Origin: Limnoglobus roseus | GTDB taxonomy: Bacteria; Planctomycetota; Planctomycetia; Gemmatales; Gemmataceae | Assembly (NCBI RefSeq): GCF_008254045.1 | Contig: NZ_CP042425.1 | Coordinates: 5,766,001 to 5,830,000 of the forward strand | Reading direction: 5' to 3' | DNA: 64,000 bases | Shown here: piece by piece, positions 17,589 through 26,865 of the stretch | Layout: every line of letters starts with the position of its first letter | Position numbering within the stretch: the first letter of the stretch is position 1 | The notes under the pieces: model-generated | Database searches by the model: none | What the model saw: only the letters and a program-made list of their open reading frames with translations | Told to the model about the DNA's origin: nothing | Program-made: the position numbers and the translations under genes

Positions 17589-18437
17589 CTACTTCGGGCG
17601 GGCGAACCGCGTTTTGACATCGAGCGAGATCAGGTCGTTCAGACCCCCGGAGCGGAAACCGGCCAGGTCGAGCGTCACGAACCGGAAGCCGAGTTCGCGG
17701 AACCGGGCTGTTACCGCGTCACGCATGTCCGGGTCGCCGAAACGGTCGAGGCTTTCGACCGGCACTTCGATGCGGGCGAGATCGCCTTCGTGATACCGCA
17801 CGCGGCAGGTCCGCAGGCCGAGCGAGTGCAGGACCGCTTCCCCTCGCTCGACGCGCAGCGTCCGTTCCGGCGTGACCGCCAAGCCCGGCACGAGGCGGCT
17901 CGACAGGCACGGTGACGCGGGTTTGTCCCACACCGGTAAGTCCCAGAACTTCGCTAACTCGCGGACGTCGGCTTTCGTGAAGCCGGCTTCCTGGAGTGGG
18001 TGTTTGACCGCGTGTTCGGCGGCCGCGGTCAGACCAGGGCGGTAGTCGCCGTTGTCGTCGAGGTTGGCCCCGGAGCAAATCACGTTCACGCCGAGTTCCG
18101 GCAGGAGCGATTCAATGCGGGTGTAGAGTTCGCTCTTGCAGTGGTAGCACCGCGTGCCGTCGTTGGCGGCGTAAGCCGGGTCGTCGAACTCTGCCGTCCG
18201 CACGACGACGTGGCGAATGCCGATCATCGCCGCGAGTCTTTCGGCGTCGGCGAGTTCCGCCCGGGCAACGCTCGGACTGTCGGCAGTAACGGCAACGGCC
18301 CGCTCGCCGATCGCGAGGAACGCAGCTTTCGCGACGACGGTGCTATCCACGCCGCCACTGAACGCCACGGCCACAGCCGGGAATCGGCCGAGGCGGTGTA
18401 GAAGGTCGTCGCGCTTGACTTCGAGTTCGGGAGACAT
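17589..18437 (-). CDS. larE: ATP-dependent sacrificial sulfur transferase LarE
   Basis: The 282-residue product matches LarE, the PP-loop enzyme that adenylates a pyridinium carboxylate and gives up its own cysteine sulfur to build the nickel-pincer cofactor of lactate racemase. The PP-loop SGGVDST is at 27-33. The CYHCK motif and the sacrificial cysteine in SPCLSSRL (Cys177, matching Cys176 of the Lactobacillus enzyme) are visible. Length is normal. The larB and larC genes are not nearby, so the cofactor pathway would be scattered, or the enzyme may serve another sulfur transfer. The start at 18437 fits the family, although the ribosome site is poor. Confidence 0.88.
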   Translation of the reverse strand: MSPELEVKRDDLLHRLGRFPAVAVAFSGGVDSTVVAKAAFLAIGERAVAVTADSPSVARAELADAERLAAMIGIRHVVVRTAEFDDPAYAANDGTRCYHCKSELYTRIESLLPELGVNVICSGANLDDNGDYRPGLTAAAEHAVKHPLQEAGFTKADVRELAKFWDLPVWDKPASPCLSSRLVPGLAVTPERTLRVERGEAVLHSLGLRTCRVRYHEGDLARIEVPVESLDRFGDPDMRDAVTARFRELGFRFVTLDLAGFRSGGLNDLISLDVKTRFARPK

Positions 18438-18451
18438 GGAGTTTACTATAA

Positions 18452-18475
18452 CCGTTCCCGGGATTCCGGGAACGG
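18452..18475 (-). terminator. terminator hairpin after ilvE
   Basis: CCGTTCCCGG and CCGGGAACGG form a perfect 10-bp stem with loop GATT, 18 bases beyond the ilvE stop on the minus strand, followed there by TTATAGT. It separates ilvE from larE. Confidence 0.65.
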
Positions 18476-18493
18476 CTCTGTTGGCGAATGGAC

Positions 18494-19348
18494 CTACCCT
18501 CGAATGCTCGCCGTGAACAGTTCGCGCAATTGTTTCGTGATCGGCCCCTGTTTGCCGCTGCCGATCGTGCGGCCGTCGATTTTCGTAACGGCGATCACCT
18601 CGGCCGCCGTGCCGGTGAGGAAGACTTCGTCGGCGATGTACACGTCGTGTCGCGTCAGCGTCGCTTCTGTGAACGGGATGTTCGCTTCCTTCGCGAGGTC
18701 GATGACGAGGTTGCGCGTGATGCCTTCGAGGATGCCCGCGTCGGTCGGTGGCGTCTTCAGGACGCCGTGCCGGACGATGAAGAGGTTGTCGGCCGTACAC
18801 TCGGCGACTTCACCCTTGTGGTTGAGCATGATCGCTTCGAGGCAGTTCGCGCGGATCGCCTCCATCTTGGCGAGGATGTTGTTCAGGTAGTTCATCGACT
18901 TCACGCGCGGGCTGACCACGTTCGGGTGGTTCCGCATGTACGACGACGTGATGATCTCCAGGCCGTTCTCGTACAGTTCCTTCGGGTAGATGCTGATATC
19001 GTCCACGATGACGATGACGTTCGGCTCGCACTTCCGCGGGTCGAGGCCGAGGCTGCCGGCCCCGCGCGAGACGATGAGCCGGATGTACCCGTCCACCTTT
19101 TTGTTCGCGGCCACCGTCTCCTCGACGGCCTGCATGACTTGTTCCGGCGTCAACGGGATCGTCAGCGCGATGGCCTTCGCCGATTCGTAGAGGCGGTCGA
19201 TGTGTTCTTTGTGCTTGAACACCTTGCCGGCGTAGATGCGGATGCCCTCGAACACGCCGTCGCCGTAGAGGAAGCCGTGGTCGTAAACGCTGACCTTCGC
19301 CTCGTACTTGTCGAAGAGTTGGCCGTTGATCCAAACGCGCGTGGACAT
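18494..19348 (-). CDS. ilvE: branched-chain amino acid aminotransferase
   Basis: This 284-residue fold-type IV PLP enzyme moves the amino group between glutamate and the keto acids of Leu, Ile and Val, the last step of their synthesis. The N-terminus (VYDHGFLYGDGVFEGIR), the lysine in VKSMNYLNN (Lys150, Schiff base) and the phosphate-binding end (FLTGTAAEVIAV) are all present. D-amino-acid transaminase and aminodeoxychorismate lyase share the fold, but the sequence reads as the short IlvE type. It has its own extended -10 promoter and its own terminator. leuA, from the same pathway, is in this window but 41 kb away. Confidence 0.88.
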   Translation of the reverse strand: MSTRVWINGQLFDKYEAKVSVYDHGFLYGDGVFEGIRIYAGKVFKHKEHIDRLYESAKAIALTIPLTPEQVMQAVEETVAANKKVDGYIRLIVSRGAGSLGLDPRKCEPNVIVIVDDISIYPKELYENGLEIITSSYMRNHPNVVSPRVKSMNYLNNILAKMEAIRANCLEAIMLNHKGEVAECTADNLFIVRHGVLKTPPTDAGILEGITRNLVIDLAKEANIPFTEATLTRHDVYIADEVFLTGTAAEVIAVTKIDGRTIGSGKQGPITKQLRELFTASIRG

Positions 19349-19384
19349 CCGAAACTCCGGGAACGGTGCGAAACGTACCCCGGA

Positions 19385-19411
19385 ATTATATCAGACCGCG
19401 GCCGGCATCAA
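19385..19411 (-). promoter_or_regulatory. extended -10 promoter of ilvE
   Basis: On the minus strand TGATATAAT (-10 at 19385-19390 with an upstream TG) lies 15 bases after TTGATG (19406-19411). The spacing is short, but an extended -10 tolerates that. It sits 36 bases before the ilvE ATG and overlaps the end of lolD. Confidence 0.5.
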
Positions 19412-20119
19412 CCGGGGGCGAAAAGCCGGACCCTTCTCCTCGACCACGCGGCCGCCGGACAACCGCACCACGCGGTCGGTCGTACCGGCCATTTCCAGGT
19501 TGTGCGTGACCATGACGATTGTCACGCCGTCGGTGCGGTTCAGGTCGTGGAGCAGGCCGAGGATTTCGTTCCCCTTTTCGGCGTCGAGGTTCCCGGTCGG
19601 TTCATCGGCGAGCAGCACGCGCGGGCGCTGCAAGAGGGCCCGCGCGATGGCCGTCCGCTGCATTTCGCCGCCGGACAGTTCCCGCGGCTTGTGCTTCTTG
19701 CGGTGCGACAGGCCGACGCGCTCGATCAACTCGTCCGCTCGCTTCCGCCACTCCTTCCGCGTCTTCCACCAGCCCAAGAGCGAGTTCGAGATGTACGCCG
19801 GCATCAGGATGTTGTCGTAGGCCGACAGTTCCGGCAGCAGGTGGTAGAACTGGAAGACGTAGCCGAAGGTGCGATTGCGGATCATGTCCTGGTCGCGCTT
19901 CGGCAGGTTGTCCACACGCTTGCCGTCGAGACTGATGACGCCCGAATCGGGTGAGTCGAGCGTGCCGAGCAGGTGGAGCAGGGTGCTCTTACCGGACCCC
20001 GACGCGCCGACGATGCTGACGAACTCGCCGTCGCGCACCGTGAACGATACGCCGTTGAGCACCTTCACCACGTCCACGTTGCGGCGGTAGGTCTTCGTCA
20101 AATTCTCGGCCGTAAGCAT
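19391..20119 (-). CDS. lolD: lipoprotein-export-type ABC transporter ATP-binding protein (LolD-like)
   Basis: The 242-residue ATPase has Walker A GASGSGKST (38-46), the signature LSGGEMQR, Walker B VLLADEP and the switch THN. The layout and the partner permease fit the LolCDE/MacB group, which moves lipoproteins or other molecules out of the inner membrane. A longer insert (ISNSLLGWWKTRKEW) before the signature is unusual for LolD. It follows the permease gene by 38 bases. Only one permease is present, so a homodimeric LolF-like permease is possible. Confidence 0.85.
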   Translation of the reverse strand: MLTAENLTKTYRRNVDVVKVLNGVSFTVRDGEFVSIVGASGSGKSTLLHLLGTLDSPDSGVISLDGKRVDNLPKRDQDMIRNRTFGYVFQFYHLLPELSAYDNILMPAYISNSLLGWWKTRKEWRKRADELIERVGLSHRKKHKPRELSGGEMQRTAIARALLQRPRVLLADEPTGNLDAEKGNEILGLLHDLNRTDGVTIVMVTHNLEMAGTTDRVVRLSGGRVVEEKGPAFRPRLMPAAV

Positions 20120-20157
20120 GGTCACTCCCGTTCGCGGACACTGACGCGCGTGTGGTG

Positions 20158-21639
20158 TTACTCGAACCGCAGGGCTTGGATCGGCCGCAGGCGGGCCGCC
20201 CGGTAGGCGGGCAAAAAGCTGGAGAAGACGGCGACCAGCATCGCCCCAGTGTTCACGAGCAGGACCGTCGCTGGCTCGACGTTCGTGGGAATCCTGTCGA
20301 AGTAGTAGACCGAGCGGTCGAAGAGTTGCTGCCCGGTGAGCGTGTTGATGAACGCCTCGATCTCGTTGATGTTGTTCGTGATGCCGAGGCCGGCGATCGT
20401 GCCGGCCGTGCAGCCGACGACGCCCAGCAGGAAGGCGTACCAGACGAAAATGCCCATCACACCGCGGTTGGACGCGCCGAGCGACTTCAGGATGCCGATG
20501 TCGCGGATTTTCTCGGAGACGATCATCGTGAAGATGGCCAGGATGCTGAACCCCGCGACGCCGACGATCATGAACAGCAGCAGGTTCAGGATGGCCCGCT
20601 CGATGTCGATGGCGGACAGGAGCGGCCCCTGGTGATCTTCCCACGTCGCGGCCCGCCCTTCGTACCGCCCGAAGAGCTTCTGGATTTCGTTCGCGACGTT
20701 CCCCTTCACGAAGGTGTACCCCTTCGGGCAGTCGTCCTTCAGTTTGACCTGCAAGTGGGTGACGCGCTCGTCCATGTGCCGGAGCCGCTGGATGTCCGGC
20801 AGGTTCATGTAGATGAACTGGCTGTCGTACTCGCTCATCTCCGACTTGAAGTAATCGACGACGACGTATGTACCCCACACCGGCCGCATCTCGTTGGCCG
20901 CGAGGGTGGCGATCATCACCGTGTCGCCGATGCGGAGGGTCGCTTCCTCCACCATTTGCCCCGTCTCGGGGTGCTTGTAGCGGAAGTGCGCGAGCGAATG
21001 GCCGACCACGATGCCGATCGGCTTCGGCGGCACGATGGCCGGCAACTCCGGCATCGGAACCGGCGGCAGCGGGATACCATCGGCCTTCAGGTCCGGCCCT
21101 TTGCCGAGGAAGTCCGGCTCGTCGCGCACCGGCTGCGGCATCGGCTCGGTCATCAGGGCTTCGAGTTGGACATTCTTTTCGTGCTGGGCCAGGGCTTCCG
21201 GTGAGAGGTCGAACGACGGGACGGCGACGTTCTTCTGCCGTTCGAGGTACTGCCCGAAACCGCCGACTTTGACCTGCTTGGCCGGGTCCACGCCCGTCAG
21301 CTTGATCGGCTTGACGATGTTCATGCCGCGGAAGCTGAACTGCACGGTGCCGACGACTTCGACCGTCGGGGCGACCGTGTCCACATACTTTCCGGCCGGC
21401 GAGTGCTGAATCTTGTCGGCGAGCAGATCAGGGTGCATCTGGAAGCCGGCAAAGTTGTCGGTCTCCACGATCACGTCGGCGAGGACGCCCTTGAGGCGGT
21501 CTTTCAGCTTGTTCGAGAACCCACTCATCACGCTGTTGACGACGATCAGAGTAGCCACGCCCAGCATGATGCTCACGATGCAGACGAACGCGAGGTAGCG
21601 TGTCCGCAGGTATTTGAGGCAGAGCAGGAACTTATACAT
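20158..21639 (-). CDS. LolC/LolE-like ABC transporter permease
   Basis: The 493-residue protein has one N-terminal membrane segment (about 18-38), a large periplasmic domain (about 40-355) and three C-terminal segments, the FtsX/MacB topology of LolC and LolE. The start MYKFLLCLKYLRTRYLAFVC is typical. The conserved cytoplasmic loop EKIRDIGILKSLGASNRGV follows membrane segment 2. A Pro-rich insert near residues 185-215 (PLPPVPMPELP) enlarges the periplasmic domain. ATG 21639 is chosen from the family; the frame continues 48 codons upstream into the divergent promoter region. It forms an operon with the ATPase. Confidence 0.84.
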   Translation of the reverse strand: MYKFLLCLKYLRTRYLAFVCIVSIMLGVATLIVVNSVMSGFSNKLKDRLKGVLADVIVETDNFAGFQMHPDLLADKIQHSPAGKYVDTVAPTVEVVGTVQFSFRGMNIVKPIKLTGVDPAKQVKVGGFGQYLERQKNVAVPSFDLSPEALAQHEKNVQLEALMTEPMPQPVRDEPDFLGKGPDLKADGIPLPPVPMPELPAIVPPKPIGIVVGHSLAHFRYKHPETGQMVEEATLRIGDTVMIATLAANEMRPVWGTYVVVDYFKSEMSEYDSQFIYMNLPDIQRLRHMDERVTHLQVKLKDDCPKGYTFVKGNVANEIQKLFGRYEGRAATWEDHQGPLLSAIDIERAILNLLLFMIVGVAGFSILAIFTMIVSEKIRDIGILKSLGASNRGVMGIFVWYAFLLGVVGCTAGTIAGLGITNNINEIEAFINTLTGQQLFDRSVYYFDRIPTNVEPATVLLVNTGAMLVAVFSSFLPAYRAARLRPIQALRFE

Positions 21640-21960
21640 GGCCGCGTCCGTGGCGAGCGAGTTTATGGTGTCGGAGAACTTGTAGCAGAACGAAGAAAAT
21701 GGCGGAAGGCGAAGTTTACGCTCCTCACTCGCCCGCAGGCTTTCACCATCTTCGCTCTCCTTACGGGAGGGCACGCCTCTCACTCGCCAGACGGTATTTC
21801 AGACACTGAAACAATCCCGTCGACCGGCCCGCAGTGGAAAATCGGCGCAACCCGCGAGCCGCGCTCTAAGCTTCGGCCGACGAGAGCAACGGAGGCAGTC
21901 TTTCGACGGCCGTTGCTGGATTCCCGGGACAGATCCGCGCCCGACGCTGGGGATGCCGAC
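21640..21960. other. divergent intergenic region with a TTTCAG-ACA-CTGAAA dyad
   Basis: These 321 bases separate the Lol-like operon (minus) from the membrane kinase (plus) and must hold both promoters. The clearest element is a perfect 6-bp palindrome around ACA at 21797-21811, a possible operator. No clear -35/-10 pair stands out. Confidence 0.4.
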
Positions 21961-24498
21961 GTGCCGACCGTTTGCCCATTCTGTCAGGCGAATCACCACG
22001 AACAACTGTCCACGCACGGGCTGCCGTTCCACCGCTGCCCGGCGTGCAACCGCTTCTTCCCGTCGGCCAGCCGTGCTCAACTTTGGCCGGCCGAATCGCT
22101 GGAAGCCGACTCGCGGTTCCAGGCCAACGGTACTTCACAAGTCGCGGTCGCCGATCCGGCCGTGCGAACGCCGATGCCGTTGCCGAGGGCGGCCATTCCC
22201 GCCCAGGACACGGCCGACGACTTTTCGCCTTCGCAGACTCCGGGGCCGCGGACTCACCCCATCGTGCCCGGCTACCGAATCGAGCGCATCCTCGGCCGCG
22301 GTGGCATGGGCACGGTTTACCTCGCCCGTCAACTCTCGCTCGACCGGCCCGTTGCCCTGAAGGTGATGAGCCGTCGGTGGGCGAACGACCCGATTTTCGT
22401 GGCCCGCTTCACGCGGGAGGCCTACGCCGCCGCGCAGTTGAACCACCCGAATCTGGTGCAGGTGTACGACATCGGCGAGGTCGAGAGCACCAAGTTCTTC
22501 AGCATGGAGTACGTCGCCGGGCGGTCGATCTGCGACATCCTTCGCAATGACGGGAAGTTCGACCCCGAGACGGCCGTCGGCTACATCCTCCAGGCGGCCC
22601 GCGGGCTGAAACTGGCCCACGACCGCGGCATGATCCACCGCGACATCAAGCCGGATAACCTGCTTCTCGACATTCAAGGGCTGGTCAAGGTCGCCGACCT
22701 GGGTCTGGTCAAAACGCCGGACATGAGCCACGACGCGGACAAGGTCGATTCGAACGCGAGTTCGCTCAGCGGCCTGTACACGATCCCGGCCGACATGACC
22801 GGCACGCGCATGGCCCTCGGCACCCCGGCGTACATGTCGCCGGAACAGTGCCGGGACGCCGCCACCGTGGACCACCGGGCCGACATTTATTCCCTCGGTT
22901 GCACGCTGTACGTGATGGTCACGGGCCGCCAGCCGTTCGAGGGAGACACGGCCGTCGAACTGATGACGGCCCACGCTTACAAGCCGCTCGTCCCGCCCGA
23001 CGAGATTGCCAACCGCGTGCCGAAGGAGTTGTCATCGGTCATCCAAAAGATGATGGCCAAGCACCCCGGCGAGCGGTTCCAGACGATGGGCGAAGTCGTC
23101 CGCACGCTGGAACAGTGGCTCGGCATTCACACCACCACGCGGGTGTCGGCCCGCGAGGACGTGATCGCGAAATTCGAAGTCGCGGTCGATCAGTTCCACT
23201 ACTCCCCCACGAACCTCCGCCGCTCGCGCATCCTGACCGGCTTTCTGGCGTCGTGCCTCGTCTCGGCCCTCGTCCTGACATTCGTCGGCCGCCTCGATTG
23301 GGCGTTCGGCCTGGCGGGGATGGTGTTGCAGGCGGCGAGCGTGTACTTCGTGGTGAACGGCGTCGCCCGGCGAACGTACCTCTTCCGCCGCGTCCGCCAA
23401 CTCGTGCTGGGCTGCTCCGTCGGCGACTGGCTCGTGTTCGGCGGCGGGGTCGTTCTCTGCGTGATCTTCCTCTGGATGCTCAAACTCTTCTGGATTTGGA
23501 CCGGCTTCGGCCTCATCGGCGTCGCGTTGGCGTTCGCCCTCCGGTACGGCCTCGACCGGGCCGTCGAAGCGGAACGCAACCCGATCCTCGACGAGTGCGA
23601 GCTCATCCTGAAGCGGATGCGGTCCGAGGGGTTGAACGAGGATCAACTCCACCTGTTCGTGGCGAAGTACGCCGGCCGCTTCTGGGAGGAACTCTACGAG
23701 GAACTCTTCGGGTACGAGTCGAAGTTGACCGCACGCACGCAACTGCTGCGGGGCGAGTGTGCCGGGCAACGCGAACGCTTCGCCGTGTGGCGGGAGCCGA
23801 TCGTGCAGTTGATCGACTCCGTTGAACAATCACGACAACACGACCGCGAGCGGAACCTGTTCATCCAAATTGAAACGAAGCGACTTCTCGCCACTGGCAT
23901 GGTCGCCCGCGCGGCCCGCCACCACGCGGAGCAGTCGGCCGACGAGATGCTGCAAAGCGTGAACGCCATCCGCGACGCCGAACTCGCCCGACGGATGAAG
24001 GGCATGAGCGGCGACCCGACCGGAACGTCCGGCACCGTCGAAGTGGTCCGCCGGCTAATCCACGGCTCGTCGGCGAACGTGTCGGCCGAGCCGGTCGATT
24101 ACCTCGGCTGGGCGATCTGGCTCGTGTGCGGGCCGCACGTCCGGGTTGTATTCGGCACGATCTGTCTTGCTGGGTGCGTGACGTGGGCGGTACAGAATCA
24201 TGTCTTCACGCCCGCAGATGGCGTGGGGGCTATGCCGTTGATGATCGCCGGGGTTCCCCTCGAAGCGACTATCTGGATCGACACGGCCACCGTCGGCTGG
24301 GCGGGCATCTTGCTGATCACCTCACTGTTCTACCGTGGGCCGTGGATGTCGGTGCTAGTCCTCCTCGGCGCGGCCGTGACGGTCTTCGCCCACAAGTTGG
24401 CCGCGATCCCGAGCGTCGAGCCGATCCAAGATTTCCACGTCGGGGCCATGCTCGGAACGGTTCTCTCCCTGGTGGGGTATCGGTTCGGCCGACGGTAG
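21961..24498 (+). CDS. serine/threonine protein kinase with zinc-binding head and membrane tail
   Basis: The 845-residue protein starts at GTG 21961, eight bases after a GGGG ribosome site. A four-Cys zinc motif (C5, C8, C26, C29) is followed by a Hanks-type kinase domain (about 104-380). The glycine loop is GRGGMGTV, the ATP lysine Lys134, the catalytic loop HRDIKPDN (Asp228) and the metal motif ADLG (Asp246); TPAYMSPEQ closes the activation segment. Two pairs of membrane segments (about 430-475 and 490-520), a long helical region and further segments from about 730 make up the rest. All catalytic residues are present, so it should phosphorylate proteins. Its target and signal are unknown. 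Confidence 0.88.
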   Translation: MPTVCPFCQANHHEQLSTHGLPFHRCPACNRFFPSASRAQLWPAESLEADSRFQANGTSQVAVADPAVRTPMPLPRAAIPAQDTADDFSPSQTPGPRTHPIVPGYRIERILGRGGMGTVYLARQLSLDRPVALKVMSRRWANDPIFVARFTREAYAAAQLNHPNLVQVYDIGEVESTKFFSMEYVAGRSICDILRNDGKFDPETAVGYILQAARGLKLAHDRGMIHRDIKPDNLLLDIQGLVKVADLGLVKTPDMSHDADKVDSNASSLSGLYTIPADMTGTRMALGTPAYMSPEQCRDAATVDHRADIYSLGCTLYVMVTGRQPFEGDTAVELMTAHAYKPLVPPDEIANRVPKELSSVIQKMMAKHPGERFQTMGEVVRTLEQWLGIHTTTRVSAREDVIAKFEVAVDQFHYSPTNLRRSRILTGFLASCLVSALVLTFVGRLDWAFGLAGMVLQAASVYFVVNGVARRTYLFRRVRQLVLGCSVGDWLVFGGGVVLCVIFLWMLKLFWIWTGFGLIGVALAFALRYGLDRAVEAERNPILDECELILKRMRSEGLNEDQLHLFVAKYAGRFWEELYEELFGYESKLTARTQLLRGECAGQRERFAVWREPIVQLIDSVEQSRQHDRERNLFIQIETKRLLATGMVARAARHHAEQSADEMLQSVNAIRDAELARRMKGMSGDPTGTSGTVEVVRRLIHGSSANVSAEPVDYLGWAIWLVCGPHVRVVFGTICLAGCVTWAVQNHVFTPADGVGAMPLMIAGVPLEATIWIDTATVGWAGILLITSLFYRGPWMSVLVLLGAAVTVFAHKLAAIPSVEPIQDFHVGAMLGTVLSLVGYRFGRR

Positions 24499-24627
24499 CG
24501 ATTCCACCGAAGATTCCGCCTGCGGGATCGGGGGTGAATGCACAATTCGCTCGTCGCCGATTCGGCCATCGGGGATAATCAAAGGGAGTGAAGCTGAACT
24601 GCTTCCACTGCCCCCCGAGACTCACCA

Positions 24628-25221
24628 ATGACCCGCAGCCTGATAGCCGTTCCACTCGCCGCGATTCTCCTGTTGTCCTCTCTCCGTGCAACCGCCGCTC
24701 CGCAAACGGCAACGGCCTCCGTGACTTTGAAAGTGCCGGTCGGGGCGACCTTGTCGATCAACGGCCACCCGACGGGACAAATGACGGGCACGCGATACTT
24801 CGTGACGCCGGAACTCCCGGTCGGGGCAAAGTACCGCTACATCTTTGAGGCGACATTTACGTGGAACGGCGAGGAGATCCACAAGCGAAAGCAGCTCGAC
24901 CTGACCGTCGGTTCCACCTACACGGTGGACATGATGGTCGCTGACACGTTCAAGAAGCCGGTCGCGGTCGAGGAACCCGAAGTGAAGCCGGTCGTGCCGG
25001 CGGTGGAGCGGCCCAAACCCGCCCCGCCGAAGGTCGAACCGCGGCCGACACCGAAGGTCGAGGTGCCGAAGCCCGCCCCGAAGGTCGAACAACCCACGAC
25101 ACCCAAGCCCCAGCCGACGCCCGCACCGACCACGCCGGACAAGCCGAAGCCGAAAGAGCCGATCGCTCAGCCGGAACGGCAGGTCGCCCCCAAGCCGCGA
25201 GAAGTGAAAGCCAAGAAGTGA
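24628..25221 (+). CDS. TIGR03000-domain secreted protein with Pro/Lys-rich tail
   Basis: The 197-residue protein has a signal peptide (about 1-23) and then one domain of about 75 residues. The spacing SVTLKVPVGATLSINGHPT ... RYFVTPELPVGAKYRY ... VGSTYTVD is that of TIGR03000, a family largely confined to Planctomycetes. From about residue 110 to the end it is a low-complexity tail of Pro, Lys, Glu and Thr in loose VEPRPTPKVE-like repeats, probably extended and perhaps cell-wall or envelope associated. Its own intrinsic terminator follows. Function unknown. Confidence 0.82.
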   Translation: MTRSLIAVPLAAILLLSSLRATAAPQTATASVTLKVPVGATLSINGHPTGQMTGTRYFVTPELPVGAKYRYIFEATFTWNGEEIHKRKQLDLTVGSTYTVDMMVADTFKKPVAVEEPEVKPVVPAVERPKPAPPKVEPRPTPKVEVPKPAPKVEQPTTPKPQPTPAPTTPDKPKPKEPIAQPERQVAPKPREVKAKK

Positions 25222-25228
25222 CCCAACG

Positions 25229-25253
25229 ACCCACCCGCGAGGGTGGGTTTTTT
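25229..25253 (+). terminator. intrinsic terminator of the TIGR03000 gene
   Basis: ACCCACCC and GGGTGGGT pair around GCGA, and the run TTTTTT ends the element. It starts seven bases after the stop codon and is a textbook Rho-independent terminator. Confidence 0.85.
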
Positions 25254-25278
25254 CGTGCCCCGGCCTATCTCAGTCCTC

Positions 25279-26865
25279 ATGCCATCTCGCTACGACGCAA
25301 TCATCATCGGGGCCGGCCATAACGGCCTCGTCACCGCCGCCTACCTCGCGAAAGCGGGCCGCCGCGTGCTGGTTCTGGAACGCCGGGAGATTCTCGGCGG
25401 GTGCTGCATCACGGAGGAAGTCTGGCCCGGCTACAAGGTGTCGAGCGCGGCCTACGTTAACAGCCTGCTGCGGCCGGAGATCATCCGCGACCTCGAACTG
25501 AAGAAGTACGGCTTCGAGATGATCCCGCGGTCGCCGTCGTCGTTCACGCCGTTCCCCGACGGTCGCTATTTGATGATGGGGCCGGACAAGGAAATAACCC
25601 ACCGCGAGATCGCGAAGTTCTCGCCGCGCGACGCGGAGCAGTACCCGAAGTACGAAGCGATGCTCACCCGTGTCGCCGACTTCCTCGAACCGATGCTGGT
25701 GCAGACGCCGCCCGACCCGTTCGCCGGCCTCGGTAACCTCTGGGAACTCGGCAAACTCGGCTACCGTTTCCGCGGCATGGGCCGGAACGCCGCCGCCGAA
25801 GCCGTCGAAGTGCTGACTGGGGCGGCCACGCCGATCCTCGACCGCTGGTTCGAGTCGCAACAACTGAAGGCCACGCTCGCGACCGACGCCGTCATCGGGG
25901 CGTTCGCCCCGCCATCGCACCCCGGCACCGCCTACGTCCTGTTCCACCACGTTATGGGCGAGTGCGACGGCGTCCGCGGCGTGTGGGGCTACGTCCGCGG
26001 CGGCATGGGGACCATCAGCAACAGTATCGCGTCCGCGGCGAAGCGGCACGGCGCGGAGATTCGCCCGAACTCGCCGGTCGCCCGCATTCTCGTGAAGGAC
26101 GGCCGTGCCACCGGCGTCGCCCTTCAGGACGGCACGGAGTTCCACGCGAGTGCCGTCGCGTCGTGTGCCGACGCCAACGTGACGTTCCTGAAACTGATGG
26201 ACGCGAAAGACCTTCCCGCCGACTTTGTGGCTTCCGTGAAGACGATCGACTACTCGTCGGCCACGGTGAAGATCAACGTCGCCCTCAGCGAACCGCCGCG
26301 GTTCTCCTGCCTGCCGACGGCCGGTGTTGGCCCGCAGCACCACGGTACGATGCACGTCTGCCCGGACTTGGACTACATCGAGCGGGCTTACGACGACGCG
26401 AAGTACGGCAAACCCGCGGCGAACCCGATCCTCGAATGCACGATGGCCACCGCCCTCGATGCCACGCTCGCACCGGCGGGCAAGCATATCCTCAGCATGT
26501 TCGTGCAGTACGCCCCGTACACGCTCAAAGGCACGACCTGGGACGCGGAGCGGGACAAGTTCGCCGACCGCTGTTTCGACATCCTCAACGAGTACGCCCC
26601 GAACTTCAAGCGGAGCGTCATAGACCGTCGTATCTACGCCCCGCCGGACATGGAACGCGAGTGGGGCATCACCGGCGGCAACATCATGCAAGGGGCGATG
26701 TCGCTGTCGAACCTGTTTAGCTTCCGGCCGGTCGCGGGCTTCGCGAACTACCGAACGCCGATCGCGGGGCTGTACCTCTGCGGCGCGGCCGCCCACCCCG
26801 GTGGCGGCGTGATGGGGGCAGCCGGGTGGAACGCGGCCCGCGAAATGTTGCGAGATGGCCGATGA
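25279..26865 (+). CDS. FAD-dependent oxidoreductase, phytoene-desaturase/PYROXD2-like
   Basis: The 528-residue flavoprotein opens with the Rossmann motif IIGAGHNGLVTAAYLAKAG, followed by VLERREILGGCC, the pattern of the phytoene dehydrogenase superfamily. The end carries the second FAD motif (GLYLCGAAAHPGGGVMGAAG). Length and motifs fit the PYROXD2-like branch better than true carotenoid desaturases, so the substrate is open. ATG 25279 lies right before the Rossmann strand. The next gene overlaps by ATGA, and then another by GTGA, so three genes form an operon. Confidence 0.85.
   Translation: MPSRYDAIIIGAGHNGLVTAAYLAKAGRRVLVLERREILGGCCITEEVWPGYKVSSAAYVNSLLRPEIIRDLELKKYGFEMIPRSPSSFTPFPDGRYLMMGPDKEITHREIAKFSPRDAEQYPKYEAMLTRVADFLEPMLVQTPPDPFAGLGNLWELGKLGYRFRGMGRNAAAEAVEVLTGAATPILDRWFESQQLKATLATDAVIGAFAPPSHPGTAYVLFHHVMGECDGVRGVWGYVRGGMGTISNSIASAAKRHGAEIRPNSPVARILVKDGRATGVALQDGTEFHASAVASCADANVTFLKLMDAKDLPADFVASVKTIDYSSATVKINVALSEPPRFSCLPTAGVGPQHHGTMHVCPDLDYIERAYDDAKYGKPAANPILECTMATALDATLAPAGKHILSMFVQYAPYTLKGTTWDAERDKFADRCFDILNEYAPNFKRSVIDRRIYAPPDMEREWGITGGNIMQGAMSLSNLFSFRPVAGFANYRTPIAGLYLCGAAAHPGGGVMGAAGWNAAREMLRDGR

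Noticed and set aside
18488..19954. A 488-codon plus-strand ORF across ilvE and lolD
   Set aside because: It is antisense to two clearly identified genes and crosses their intergenic promoter; no protein family signal.
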